From assembly GCA_016716675.1 (NCBI GenBank), contig JADJVG010000013.1, positions 1 to 64,000 of the forward strand: 64,000 nucleotides of DNA, given 5' to 3'. Source of the stretch: Hyphomicrobium sp. GTDB lineage: Bacteria > Pseudomonadota > Alphaproteobacteria > Rhizobiales > Hyphomicrobiaceae. Each line of letters starts with the position of its first letter. The first letter of the stretch is position 1. Shown one piece after another: positions 33,803-42,814 of the stretch. The notes beneath the pieces are model-generated. The model did not search any database. It worked only from the letters and a program-made list of their open reading frames with translations, and was not told the DNA's origin. The position numbers were made by a program, and so were the translations under genes.

Positions 33803-36745
33803 TCACTCGATGTTGCCGTGGCAGTGCTTGTATTTCTTGCCCGAACCGCATGGGCACGGCGCATTGCGTGACACCCGACCCCACGTTGTTGGATCTTTCG
33901 GATCGATTGCTGCTTCGCCTTTGCGCACCTGGACGGGCGCGCGCCTTTCAGGCTCGGGCGCAGTGCGGCGTGCGCGTGCACCCGCGATCGCCGCATCGGC
34001 CATCGCAAGTTCAGGATCGAACTCGTCGAAGCCGGTCGTCGCATCGACGTGGTGCGCCTCCATCTCAGGCAGCTCCACCGGCTGCAACGCGGGATGCTCG
34101 TCATTTTGCGCCAGTTCGACGTGCATCAGCTGGCCGGTCACGTTCTCGCGCAACTTACCGAGCATGTTTTCGAACAGTACGAAGGCTTCGCTCTTGTACT
34201 CGTTGAGTGGATCGCGCTGACCGTACGCACGGAAGCCGATGACCTGACGCAGATGCTCGAGCGTCACGAGGTGTTCGCGCCACAGATGATCGAGCGTCTG
34301 CAGGATCACCATCTTCTCGATCTGGCTGTAGAGGTCTGGGCCGAGTTCGGCGGCCTTGGCGAGCGCCTGGGCGTCGGTCGCGTTGGTTAGGCGTTCGCGA
34401 ATTTCTTCGTCCGCAATGCCTTCTTCTGCAGCCCACTCGGTAACAGGCACGTCGATCGCGAAGATCTCTTCAACCTGCTGCTTCAAGCCTTCGGTATTCC
34501 ACTGTTCCGCATAGGCGGTCGGCGGGATGTGCCGCGTCACGAGTTCGTTGACGAGCTGGTGGCGCAGGTCGGTGACGATCTCCGTCACGTCGTCCTGACC
34601 CATGATATCCAGACGCTGGTCGAAAATGACCTTGCGCTGATCATTCATCACGTCGTCGTATTTCAGGATCTGTTTGCGGATATCGAAGTTGCGCTCTTCA
34701 ACCTTTTTCTGCGCGGTCTCAAGAGACTTGTTCATCCACGGATGCGTGATCGCTTCGCCTTCCTTGAGACCAAGCGTTTGCAGCACCTTGTCCATGCGCT
34801 CGGAACCGAAGATGCGCATCAGATCGTCGTCGAGCGCCAAATAGAATTTTGAGCGGCCCGGGTCTCCCTGGCGGCCGGAACGTCCGCGCAACTGGTTATC
34901 GATGCGGCGACTTTCATGGCGCTCAGTCGCGAGAACGTAGAGGCCGCCGGCTTCAAGCGCCAACTTCTTCTTGACCGCGATGTCGGCGACGATGGCTGCA
35001 CGCTGCGCCTTGATGGCGGCGTCGTCAGGCGGCGTTCCCGCTGCGGTCTGTTCGGTGATCCAGTCTTTCAGGCGATACTCGGCGTTGCCGCCGAGCTGAA
35101 TGTCGGTACCGCGACCGGCCATGTTGGTGGCGATCGTCACTGCGCCCGGCACACCTGCCTGAGCCACGATGCTGGCTTCCTGCTCATGGTAGCGGGCGTT
35201 CAGCACTTGGTGAGGAACCGGGTCGCTCTTGCCCTTGGAGCGATCCGCCAACGCGATGAGCGCTTCGCCGGTGGTGGTGAAGTGCTTGCGCAATTCTTCT
35301 TCTTTGCCGGGCTTCAACGTCGCCGCCTGTTCGAGCAGCGAGGTGCCGAGCCCGCGGATATACTTGTGATCCTTGAGCATCTCGGAGAGCTGCTCGGATT
35401 TCTCAATCGATGTCGTGCCGACGAGGATCGGCTGGTTGCGGCTCTTGGCGTCGGCGATCGACATCACGATGGCCGCAAGCTTTTCCTTCTGCGTGCGATA
35501 GATCTCATCGTCTTCGTCGATACGGCTAACCGGAACGTTGGTCGGGATTTCGATCACTTCCAGCCCGTAAATATCGACGAACTCACTGGCTTCCGTCATG
35601 GCCGTACCGGTCATGCCGCCGAGTTTCTTGTAAAGGCGGAAGTAGTTCTGGAAGGTAATCGACGCGAGCGTCTGGTTTTCCGGCTGGATATCGACGTGTT
35701 CTTTGGCTTCCAGCGCCTGATGCAGACCTTCCGAATAGCGCCGGCCCGGCATCATGCGGCCAGTAAACTCATCGATAATGACGACTTCATCGTTCTTGAC
35801 GATGTAATCCTTGTCACGCTGGAACAGCTTATGCGCCTTGAGCGCCTGATTGACGTGATGCACCAGCGTCACGTTATCGATGTCGTAAAGTGACCCCTTC
35901 ATCGCGCCTGCGGCGTTGAGAAGTCTTTCCATCTTCTCGTTGCCTTCGTCCGTCAGCGAGACTTGGCGCTGCTTTTCATCGAGTTCGAAATCGCCCGGCT
36001 CGATGGCCTTCATGAGTTCATCAACCGTCTGATAGAGATCGGCGCGGTCGTCGAGCGGACCGGAAATGATCAGCGGCGTGCGGGCTTCGTCGATCAGGAT
36101 CGAGTCGACTTCGTCGACGATGGCGTAGGCATGGCCACGCTGCACCATATCGTCCTGGCGCATCTTCATGTTGTCGCGCAGATAGTCGAAGCCAAGCTCG
36201 TTGTTGGTAGCGTATGTGACGTCGCAGGCGTAGGCCGCCTTGCGATCTTCGTCCGTCATATCGTGGACGATCACGCCGACGCTGAGACCGAGAAAGCGGT
36301 AGACCTGCCCCATCCAATCGCTGTCGCGCTTGGCCAGGTAATCGTTGACGGTAACGACGTGCACGCCATTGCCGGTCAGTGCATTGAGATACACCGGCAA
36401 GGTTGCAACGAGCGTTTTACCTTCGCCCGTCTTCATCTCGGCGATGTCGCCCTGATGCAGCACCATGCCGCCGATCAACTGCACATCGAAGTGGCGCTGA
36501 CCCAGCGTGCGCTTGGCGGCTTCGCGCACCGTTGCAAACGCCGGCACGAGAATATCGTCGATCTTGGCGCCGTCTTTCAATTGTTGCCGGAACAGCTTCG
36601 TGCGTTCGCGCAGCTCGTCGTCGGAGAGTTTTTCGACCTCCGCTTCGAGCGCGTTGATCAAGGCAACGTTGGGCCTGAAGATCTTGACCTTTCGTTCGTT
36701 CGAAGAACCGAAAAGTTTGGTTGCAAGCCCGCCGATCGAAAGCAT
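33803..36745 (-). CDS. secA: Preprotein translocase ATPase subunit SecA
   Basis: SecA powers export of unfolded proteins through SecYEG. The 980-residue chain has all family parts: Walker A MKTGEGKT, the DEVDSILIDEARTP box, IAT-NMAGRGTDI, GRSGRQGDPG, the helical scaffold and wing regions, a disordered linker, and the C-terminal zinc-binding SEC-C motif CPCGSGKKYKHCHG. I chose ATG at 36745, after CAGGACG; the TTG two codons earlier is unlikely. It converges on yqhA and is divergent from the parvulin gene. Confidence 0.97.
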   Translation of the reverse strand: MLSIGGLATKLFGSSNERKVKIFRPNVALINALEAEVEKLSDDELRERTKLFRQQLKDGAKIDDILVPAFATVREAAKRTLGQRHFDVQLIGGMVLHQGDIAEMKTGEGKTLVATLPVYLNALTGNGVHVVTVNDYLAKRDSDWMGQVYRFLGLSVGVIVHDMTDEDRKAAYACDVTYATNNELGFDYLRDNMKMRQDDMVQRGHAYAIVDEVDSILIDEARTPLIISGPLDDRADLYQTVDELMKAIEPGDFELDEKQRQVSLTDEGNEKMERLLNAAGAMKGSLYDIDNVTLVHHVNQALKAHKLFQRDKDYIVKNDEVVIIDEFTGRMMPGRRYSEGLHQALEAKEHVDIQPENQTLASITFQNYFRLYKKLGGMTGTAMTEASEFVDIYGLEVIEIPTNVPVSRIDEDDEIYRTQKEKLAAIVMSIADAKSRNQPILVGTTSIEKSEQLSEMLKDHKYIRGLGTSLLEQAATLKPGKEEELRKHFTTTGEALIALADRSKGKSDPVPHQVLNARYHEQEASIVAQAGVPGAVTIATNMAGRGTDIQLGGNAEYRLKDWITEQTAAGTPPDDAAIKAQRAAIVADIAVKKKLALEAGGLYVLATERHESRRIDNQLRGRSGRQGDPGRSKFYLALDDDLMRIFGSERMDKVLQTLGLKEGEAITHPWMNKSLETAQKKVEERNFDIRKQILKYDDVMNDQRKVIFDQRLDIMGQDDVTEIVTDLRHQLVNELVTRHIPPTAYAEQWNTEGLKQQVEEIFAIDVPVTEWAAEEGIADEEIRERLTNATDAQALAKAAELGPDLYSQIEKMVILQTLDHLWREHLVTLEHLRQVIGFRAYGQRDPLNEYKSEAFVLFENMLGKLRENVTGQLMHVELAQNDEHPALQPVELPEMEAHHVDATTGFDEFDPELAMADAAIAGARARRTAPEPERRAPVQVRKGEAAIDPKDPTTWGRVSRNAPCPCGSGKKYKHCHGNIE

Positions 36746-37220
36746 GGTCAATTCGTCCTGAAAGGGTGCGGCACTCGAAGTGGCGCCATCGCCCGTGTTG
36801 ATTGTATCGAGATCCCAAGGACTAGCGAAAAATGCGCGGCGAGGAGCCTCGCCACGCCAATACGTCCGAGAAATCAGATCCGTGTCGTGTCACGTCGTCG
36901 TGTCGTGCTTGAGGCAAGGCAAACTTTACCTGCCTATTCAGGGCGAGACATAAGAACTGCCCCCCATACATGTCAATGTATTGCCGGCGATCACTTAGGC
37001 CCTGACAGACGCCGGGCCCTCTCTAATTTTTAACTTGGCTTTACCCCTGCCGGGGGCTACCCAGTGCCCCAAATTGCTGGCACAAGCCGCGGCACACTGT
37101 CCGGCCCGTGGCGGCGGCTGTCCCGGCCATCCAATCCCCCAGATCCGGGACCAACATCGCCAAGCACCACGCCAAACCTCATATGCAACACCCTTTCGCA
37201 CCGCCAATAGGAGCCGCCCT
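36746..37220. other. Divergent intergenic region between secA and the parvulin gene
   Basis: About 475 nt carry no convincing gene. The region holds a palindrome GGCGAGG/CCTCGCC near 36838-36855 and the candidate secA promoter listed separately. It may also hold a leader that senses secretion, as secA is autoregulated through upstream secM in E. coli, but no secM-like gene is seen here. Confidence 0.55.
36947..36976 (-). promoter_or_regulatory. Candidate sigma-70-type promoter of secA
   Basis: On the minus strand TTGACA (36971-36976), an 18-nt spacer and TATGTC (36947-36952) form a recognisable promoter about 200 nt upstream of the secA start codon. Confidence 0.5.
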
Positions 37221-38189
37221 TTGAAGATCCGTCTCGCCCAGGCCGTCCTGACGCTCGCGCTGGCCAGCGCCGCACTTCCCGCCGTCTCCAGCGCGGCTTT
37301 TGCTGAAGACAAGGTCGTAGCGACGGTCAATGGCATTCCCGTTACCGAGGCTGACCTTGCCATTGCGGATAGCGAAATCGGCGCCGATATGGGCACGCTG
37401 CCGCCCGCTCAGAAGCGCATGTCGCTGCTGGAATTCCTCATCGACAATCAGTTGTTTGCGGAAGCCGCCGACGCCGAAAAACTTGGCGAAGGTCCAGACT
37501 TCGAAACCCGCCTCAAGTATTTGAAGCGTCGCGCCCTTCGCGAACTGTATTTCGAGAAAGTCATCAAGTCCTCGGTCAGCGACGCCGACGCCCGCAAGAT
37601 CTATGACGATCAGGTCAAGCTGATTAAGCCGGAAGAAGAAGTATCCGCGCGTCACATCCTCGTCGACTCTGAGGAAAAGGCCAAGGAAATTAAGGAAAAG
37701 CTCAAGGCAGGCGGTGATTTCGTGGCGCTTGCCAAGGAATACACGCTAGATACCGGCACGAAGGAAGACGGCGGTAACCTCGGCTATTTCGGCCGTGGCC
37801 AGATGGTGCCGCAGTTCGAAGAAGTCGTGTTCAAGCTGAACAAGGGCGAAGTCTCCGATCCAGTCAAAACCCAGTTCGGCTGGCACCTGATCAAGATTGA
37901 AGACAAGCGCTTCAAGCAGCCGCCGGCATTCGATATCGTGAAGGATCGCATTATCCAGTCGCAGCTGTTGCAGAAGGCCCAGCAGTCCGCCGTTGCTCTG
38001 CGCGCCAAATCGAAGATCGAATTCGTCGATCCGGAGATCAAGACGGCCATCGAAGAGCGCAACAAGCAGATTGAGGCCATCCCGGCAGCTGCCAAGCCGG
38101 CAGATGCAGCGCCCGCCGACGCGAAGCCGGACGAGGCCAAGCCGGCAGACGCCAAGCCGGAAGACGCGAAGCCTGAGGAAAAGAAATAG
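37221..38189 (+). CDS. Periplasmic parvulin-type peptidyl-prolyl cis-trans isomerase (SurA/PrsA-like)
   Basis: This 322-residue protein starts at TTG 37221 after AGGAG; MKIRLAQAVLTL opens a clear signal peptide (cleavage near AFA-EDK). The N-terminal chaperone region (VVATVNGIPVTEADL) resembles SurA-N. The PPIase domain (about residues 135-235) has EVSARHILVDSEEKAK, the GGNLGYFGRGQMVPQFEEVVF core and the QFGWHLIKIED end strand. The tail is a run of KPADA/KPEDA repeats. It should help outer-membrane or secreted proteins fold. The gene is divergent from secA. Confidence 0.88.
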   Translation: MKIRLAQAVLTLALASAALPAVSSAAFAEDKVVATVNGIPVTEADLAIADSEIGADMGTLPPAQKRMSLLEFLIDNQLFAEAADAEKLGEGPDFETRLKYLKRRALRELYFEKVIKSSVSDADARKIYDDQVKLIKPEEEVSARHILVDSEEKAKEIKEKLKAGGDFVALAKEYTLDTGTKEDGGNLGYFGRGQMVPQFEEVVFKLNKGEVSDPVKTQFGWHLIKIEDKRFKQPPAFDIVKDRIIQSQLLQKAQQSAVALRAKSKIEFVDPEIKTAIEERNKQIEAIPAAAKPADAAPADAKPDEAKPADAKPEDAKPEEKK

Positions 38190-38224
38190 GCCTCCGCCTC
38201 ACCCTTGAACTGTCATAATGCAGC

Positions 38225-38257
38225 GGGCCGCTTGATTTGAGCGGCCCGATCTGTTTT
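38225..38257 (+). terminator. Probable terminator of the parvulin gene
   Basis: GGGCCGCT (38225-38232) pairs with AGCGGCCC (38240-38247), a 6-nt loop plus one base between, and is followed by GATCTGTTTT. It lies 36 nt past the stop codon. Confidence 0.62.
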
Positions 38258-38294
38258 CAGGCAGAGGTCCGCACCCACATCGGAGCTGCCCAAC

Positions 38295-39542
38295 ATGGCC
38301 AATAACGCCGCCGTATCGCCATTTGCCCCAAAAAAGCTGATCGAACTGCCGCCCATTGACGGTGTGCGGTTCGCAACCGCTGAAGCGGGCATCCGCTATA
38401 AGGGCCGCACCGACCTGTTGGTCGCCGTCATGGACGAAGGCACGACCGCAGCCGGTGTGTTAACGCAGTCCAAAACCGCTTCGGCCCCGGTGCTAGCCTG
38501 CCGCAAGCACCTGAAAAAGGGCACGGCCCGCATTCTGGTCGTCAATTCCGGCAATGCCAACGCGTTCACCGGCAAGAAGGGCCGCGATGCCGTCGATCTG
38601 ACGGTCGCGCAAGCTGCCAAGGCTGCTGCGTGCAAACCGCATGATGTTTACGTGGCCTCAACGGGTGTGATCGGCGAGCCGCTCGACGCCAGCAAGTTCG
38701 CGAACCTGCTCGATGGCTTGGCGAAGGCCGCAAAGCCTGACGCTTTCGAGGCGGCGGCACGTGCGATCATGACCACCGACACCTATCCGAAGCTCGCCAC
38801 CCGTACCGCCACGATCGGCAGCACAACCGTCACCATCAACGGCTTCTGCAAAGGCGCCGGCATGATCGCGCCCGACATGGCCACCATGCTGTGCTTTATA
38901 TTCACCGATGCCGCTATTGAAGCCGAAGCGCTTCAGGAGCTGATCGCGACGCATGCGGAAACGACCTTCAACAGCATGACCATCGATGGCGACACCTCGA
39001 CGAGCGACACCTGCCTCGCGTTCGCCACGGGCGCTGCAGCCAAGCGCGGTCAAAAGCCTGCCGGCAAAGCGACGTCAAAGAAGCTCTCTGCGTTCTCGCA
39101 AGCACTCCACGATCTGATGCGCGATTTGGCGATCCAGGTTGCTAAGGACGGCGAGGGTCTGTCGAAGTTCGTGACCTTCAACATCGAAGGCGCAAAGTCC
39201 TGGCACGCAGCGCGCACAATCGCGCGGGCCTGCGCCAACTCTCCGATTCTGAAAACCGCAATTGCGGGTGAAGACCCGAACTGGGGCCGCGTCGTCATGG
39301 CTGTCGGCAAATCGGGCGAAGCCGCCGATCGCGACAAACTCACCATTTGGTTCGGCGAGCACTGTGTTGCGCGTGACGGCGAACGCGCCGCCGAGTACGA
39401 TGAGAAAACTGTCGCCGCCTATATGAAAAATCGCGACATCGTCATTCGCGTCAACGTTGGCGTCGGCAAATCATCGGCAACGGTCTGGACCTGCGACCTG
39501 ACGCACGACTATATTTCGATTAATGCCGATTATCGCAGCTAG
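38295..39542 (+). CDS. argJ: Bifunctional glutamate N-acetyltransferase / amino-acid acetyltransferase ArgJ
   Basis: ArgJ recycles the acetyl group of N-acetylornithine and, in bifunctional forms, also acetylates glutamate. It is made as one chain and cuts itself. The 415-residue protein has the family motif KGAGMIAPDMATML, with the cleavage bond between Ala196 and Thr197; Thr197 becomes the nucleophile. The C-terminus TCDLTHDYISINADYRS is a strong family end. The start at 38295 gives normal length. It heads a compact cluster with a TPMT-like methyltransferase and mutT. Confidence 0.96.
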   Translation: MANNAAVSPFAPKKLIELPPIDGVRFATAEAGIRYKGRTDLLVAVMDEGTTAAGVLTQSKTASAPVLACRKHLKKGTARILVVNSGNANAFTGKKGRDAVDLTVAQAAKAAACKPHDVYVASTGVIGEPLDASKFANLLDGLAKAAKPDAFEAAARAIMTTDTYPKLATRTATIGSTTVTINGFCKGAGMIAPDMATMLCFIFTDAAIEAEALQELIATHAETTFNSMTIDGDTSTSDTCLAFATGAAAKRGQKPAGKATSKKLSAFSQALHDLMRDLAIQVAKDGEGLSKFVTFNIEGAKSWHAARTIARACANSPILKTAIAGEDPNWGRVVMAVGKSGEAADRDKLTIWFGEHCVARDGERAAEYDEKTVAAYMKNRDIVIRVNVGVGKSSATVWTCDLTHDYISINADYRS

Positions 39543-39554
39543 GCACTTTGCACT

Positions 39555-40214
39555 ATGGACCACAATTTCTGGCTCGATCGCTGGCAAAAGCAGGAGATCG
39601 GCTTTCATAACTTGAGCGTGCAGCCGGCGTTGCAGAAATTCTGGCCACGCCTCGGCTTGGCGCCTGACGCTGCGGTGCTGGTGCCGCTGGCCGGCAAGTC
39701 GCTCGATATGGCGTGGCTGACAGAGCAGGGCCACACGGTTGTCGGCGTTGAACTGTCGGAGCGTGCGGTCGATGAATTCTTCGCCGAGCATGGCGTGACG
39801 CCCGACGTGCGCACCGTTGGCGATTACATCGTCAAGTCTTCTGGCCGCATCACGCTTTGGTGTGGCGATTTCTTTAAGCTCAACGCCTCGGAATTGCCGC
39901 GCATCGGCGCTCTTTATGATCGTGCGGCACTTGTTGCCATGCCGCCGATCATGCAGTCCGGATACGCTGCAAAGCTCGGCGAACTGCTGCCTGCCGGAAC
40001 ACCTGGACTGTTGATCGGCCTCGATTACAATACGAAAGAAATGAACGGCCCGCCGTTCGCCATTTCGCAGTCGCGCGTCCAGGAGCTTTTGGCGGCGAAC
40101 TTCACAATCGAATGCCTTGAAGCCCGCGACGGCCTGACCAAAAGCGTGCATCTTGCGAAACGCGGCGTCACGCGGCTTGAGGAAGCCAGCTACCTGCTGA
40201 AGCGCCGCGCATGA
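39555..40214 (+). CDS. tpm: Thiopurine S-methyltransferase family protein
   Basis: This 219-residue protein is homologous to bacterial TPMT: the N-terminal WLDRWQKQEIGFH, then VLVPLAGKSLDMAWLTEQGHTVVGVELSERAV (SAM-binding) and FFKL. In bacteria this enzyme methylates tellurite, selenite and thiopurines. The substrate cannot be told from the sequence. It ends by overlapping mutT by 4 nt (ATGA), so the two are translationally coupled. Confidence 0.9.
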   Translation: MDHNFWLDRWQKQEIGFHNLSVQPALQKFWPRLGLAPDAAVLVPLAGKSLDMAWLTEQGHTVVGVELSERAVDEFFAEHGVTPDVRTVGDYIVKSSGRITLWCGDFFKLNASELPRIGALYDRAALVAMPPIMQSGYAAKLGELLPAGTPGLLIGLDYNTKEMNGPPFAISQSRVQELLAANFTIECLEARDGLTKSVHLAKRGVTRLEEASYLLKRRA

Positions 40215-40615
40215 AACCGCTCCTCGTCGTTGCGGCGATCGCGCTGATCGATACCGATAATCGCGTGCTGATCGCGCAGCGACCGCAAGGTAAATCAATG
40301 GCCGGTCTGTGGGAGTTTCCGGGCGGCAAAGTCGAAGCCGGTGAAACGCCGGAAGAGGCGCTGCAGCGCGAATTGAAAGAAGAACTGGGCATCGACGTCT
40401 GCTTGACGTGCATGGCGCCGTTCAATTTCGCGAGCCACGCCTACGACGACTTTCACCTTCTGATGCCGCTCTACATCTGCCGCAACTGGGAGGGCGACGT
40501 GACGCCGCGCGAGGGCCAGGAAATCACCTGGGTGCGCGCCATGCATCTATCGCGCTACGCGATGCCGCCCGCCGATCTGCCGCTCATTCCTTGGCTTCGC
40601 GATCTTTTGGGGTAA
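40211..40615 (+). CDS. mutT: MutT-family 8-oxo-dGTP diphosphatase
   Basis: This 134-residue Nudix hydrolase removes oxidised dGTP from the nucleotide pool. The Nudix box G-x5-E-x7-REUxEExGU is complete in GKVEAGETPEEALQRELKEELGI (about residues 38-60), and the N-terminus (VVAAIALIDTDNRVLIAQRP) and WEFPGGK are typical of MutT. argJ-mutT adjacency is common in alphaproteobacteria. Its 3' end overlaps the convergent methyltransferase gene by 32 nt. Confidence 0.92.
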   Translation: MKPLLVVAAIALIDTDNRVLIAQRPQGKSMAGLWEFPGGKVEAGETPEEALQRELKEELGIDVCLTCMAPFNFASHAYDDFHLLMPLYICRNWEGDVTPREGQEITWVRAMHLSRYAMPPADLPLIPWLRDLLG

Positions 40616-41516
40616 CGGGCACAACGTCACCGGTGCCGTGCTCCTCGACGCCCAATGCCTCAGCGAGGCGCATCGTGGCGGAACCGGGCTTCAGCGGTTT
40701 CTGCTGACTTTCATGCGGCACCCAAGCCGTGAGCGTGATGATCTCGAAGGTGGCCGGGATGCGGCCATCGGCCAACGCAAAGCGCTCCGCGTAGATTTCG
40801 CAAGCGCGCATCAGCAATCCGCGTGTAACAGGAACGCGGCGGCGCTCGACCAGCATGTTGGACGCCGCCATGCCTTGCACCTCGCGCATCATCGCGAGCG
40901 GATCAGCATAGGTCACGTGAAACACATCGCTATCGGCCACGGGCAGCGCGAAGCCGGCGCGTTGTAACAGGCCGCCCAGATCGCGCACATCCGCAAACGG
41001 CGCGACGCGGGGTGAGGCGCCCCCCAGTATCTCGGCTTCGGCCGCCAGCCAGGCTTGGCGCAGCTCTTTCAACGTATCGCCACCGAGAAACGCTGCAAGC
41101 AGCAAGCCATCGGGCTTCAGCGCGCGGCGCGCCTGCGCCAGAACGCCGGGGATATCGTTGATCAATTGCCACGCAAGACCCGAGACGATCAGATCCAGGC
41201 TTTCCGGCGCGAACGGCAGCACTTCGCTATCAGCAAGAACGCTTGGGCCGTCGCATTGCGCGAGCAGCGCCGGAGACACTTCGACATCGATCATTGACCC
41301 GACGCTGGCGTTTTGGCGCAGCCGCCGCGAAACAACGCCGTGATAGGCGCCGATGTTAGCCGCCATTGGAAACGTCCGCCGGACGATCGACAACCGTTCG
41401 GCAAAATCATCCGCCACGCGTTCCAACAGAAAATCATGCCGAGTAGCCTCGCCAGCCCGGCGATTGCGCCGATCCCGCAGCAAGGCACGATCGAATATGG
41501 ATGGAGCACCGGACAT
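40584..41516 (-). CDS. SAM-dependent methyltransferase (BioC/NDUFAF5-like)
   Basis: This 310-residue protein has a class I methyltransferase fold (residues about 45-150): ANIGAYHGVVSRRLRQ, SMIDVEVSP, DSEVLPFAPESLDLIVSGLAWQLINDIPGVLAQARRALKPDGLLLAAFLGG. The second half resembles the BioC/NDUFAF5 branch, including the LGVEEH region. Possible roles are methylation in biotin synthesis or of a respiratory-complex arginine; the biotin operon is only about 5 kb away but BioZ makes BioC unnecessary there, so the NDUFAF5-like role is more likely. The 3' end overlaps mutT by 32 nt. The start at 41516 is MSGAPSIF. Confidence 0.78.
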   Translation of the reverse strand: MSGAPSIFDRALLRDRRNRRAGEATRHDFLLERVADDFAERLSIVRRTFPMAANIGAYHGVVSRRLRQNASVGSMIDVEVSPALLAQCDGPSVLADSEVLPFAPESLDLIVSGLAWQLINDIPGVLAQARRALKPDGLLLAAFLGGDTLKELRQAWLAAEAEILGGASPRVAPFADVRDLGGLLQRAGFALPVADSDVFHVTYADPLAMMREVQGMAASNMLVERRRVPVTRGLLMRACEIYAERFALADGRIPATFEIITLTAWVPHESQQKPLKPGSATMRLAEALGVEEHGTGDVVPVTPKDREAKE

Positions 41517-41568
41517 GGTGGACGGTCTATGGCTCGCGATTGGCGTCAAGATCAGCTAAAATCATGGC

Positions 41569-42408
41569 ATGACTTTAGGCGACACGAACACGAACGGGGA
41601 CGCCGCGCAATCGGCAGACGTCGGCGACGACGACAATGCCGCGGCTCAGCAAAGCCCCCTGCGGCGCGCACAATCGCGATTGCTGCGCACCTGGCGCGGC
41701 GCGCTTGATGTCGTCTTGCCGCCGCTGTGCCTTGGCTGCCAAACGCGGCTGTCCGACCACGACGCGCTCTGTTCCGAATGCTGGCGGGCCATCGATTTCA
41801 TTCGCCCGCCACTTTGCGACCGGCTTGGCATTCCGATGCCCTATGACATCGGCGGGCCGATGATTTCCGCGGCGGCCGCCGCCCATCCGCCGGTTTTCGA
41901 TCATGCCCGGGCCGTCGGCCGGTACGATGGGTTGCTGCGCCAGCTCATCCATGATTTCAAATTCCGCGACAGCCATAACGCCCGCCGCCTGTTCGGGCGC
42001 TGGCTGTGCCAAGCCGATCCCCAGATGGTGTCTGAAGCCGACGCCATCGTGCCGGTGCCGCTGGCCCGACTTCGCCTGTTGGCGCGGCGGTTCAATCAGG
42101 CCCAAATGCTGGCCGCCGAAATCTCCCATATCGCCCGCAAGCCCCTGCTGCCGCTAGCCTTGAAGCGGACCCGCGCGACGCCCCATCAGATTGGCCTCAG
42201 CCGCCCGCAGCGCGAGCGCAACGTCGCCGGCGCGTTCGCGGTCAGCCCTGGGGCGGTGCCGCAGATCGCCGGAAAATCCATCCTATTGGTCGATGACGTC
42301 ATGACAACGGGTGCAACGGCTTCTGCCGCCGCCAAAGCCCTCAAGGCGGCGGGGGCAGGACGGGTCGACGTGCTGGTCCTGGCAATGGTAACGGACACGC
42401 TGGCCTGA
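41569..42408 (+). CDS. ComF family protein (phosphoribosyltransferase-like)
   Basis: This 279-residue protein has the ComF layout: a zinc-ribbon-like segment with CLGCQTRLSDHDALCSECW (residues about 52-70) and a phosphoribosyltransferase domain (about 145-275) ending with the PRPP-binding loop ILLVDDVMTTGATASAAAKAL. ComF proteins are linked to DNA uptake in competent bacteria; in others the role is unknown. It is divergent from the methyltransferase gene by 52 nt. Confidence 0.88.
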   Translation: MTLGDTNTNGDAAQSADVGDDDNAAAQQSPLRRAQSRLLRTWRGALDVVLPPLCLGCQTRLSDHDALCSECWRAIDFIRPPLCDRLGIPMPYDIGGPMISAAAAAHPPVFDHARAVGRYDGLLRQLIHDFKFRDSHNARRLFGRWLCQADPQMVSEADAIVPVPLARLRLLARRFNQAQMLAAEISHIARKPLLPLALKRTRATPHQIGLSRPQRERNVAGAFAVSPGAVPQIAGKSILLVDDVMTTGATASAAAKALKAAGAGRVDVLVLAMVTDTLA

Positions 42409-42541
42409 TTTGCAGCAATATCAGTGCCGACGGCCGCAATCAGTGCACCATATTTGTGCTGCTAATCTTGCACATCGCGCAAGAATGGTTACGTTTCAGA
42501 GTGCGTCGTTCGCTAGCCGCCAAGGACGGCTCTTTATTCTC

Positions 42542-42814
42542 ATGCCCAATGTCAAGGTCTACACTGCCGGCAACTGCTGCTACTGCCACATGGCCAAGGA
42601 TCTCTTGCGCCGCAAGGGTGCGGCTTTCGAAGAAGTCGATGTTACGGGCCGCTCAGATTTGCGCGCCCAACTGCAAGAGCGTTGCGGCGGGCGCAATACC
42701 GTTCCGCAAATCTGGATCGGCGACGTCCACGTCGGCGGTTGCGATGACCTGCATGCGCTGGACCGCTCCGGCAAGCTGGACGAACTTCTGGCCGGCGCGA
42801 GCAAGATGTCCTGA
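42542..42814 (+). CDS. grxC: Glutaredoxin 3
   Basis: This 90-residue protein has the glutaredoxin fold: VKVYTAGNCCYCHMAKDLL, TVPQIWIGDVHVGGCDDL (cis-Pro loop and glutathione-binding GG) and a C-terminal helix. The redox motif is C12-C13-Y-C15, where Pro is usual at position 13. It reduces mixed disulfides using glutathione. The start at 42542 is the natural one. Its stop overlaps the next start by one nt (TGATG), so it is coupled with the amidase gene. Confidence 0.93.
   Translation: MPNVKVYTAGNCCYCHMAKDLLRRKGAAFEEVDVTGRSDLRAQLQERCGGRNTVPQIWIGDVHVGGCDDLHALDRSGKLDELLAGASKMS

Noticed and set aside
37035..37220. An upstream extension of the parvulin protein
   Set aside because: The added residues lack conservation character and would bury the signal peptide; TTG 37221 with AGGAG fits better.
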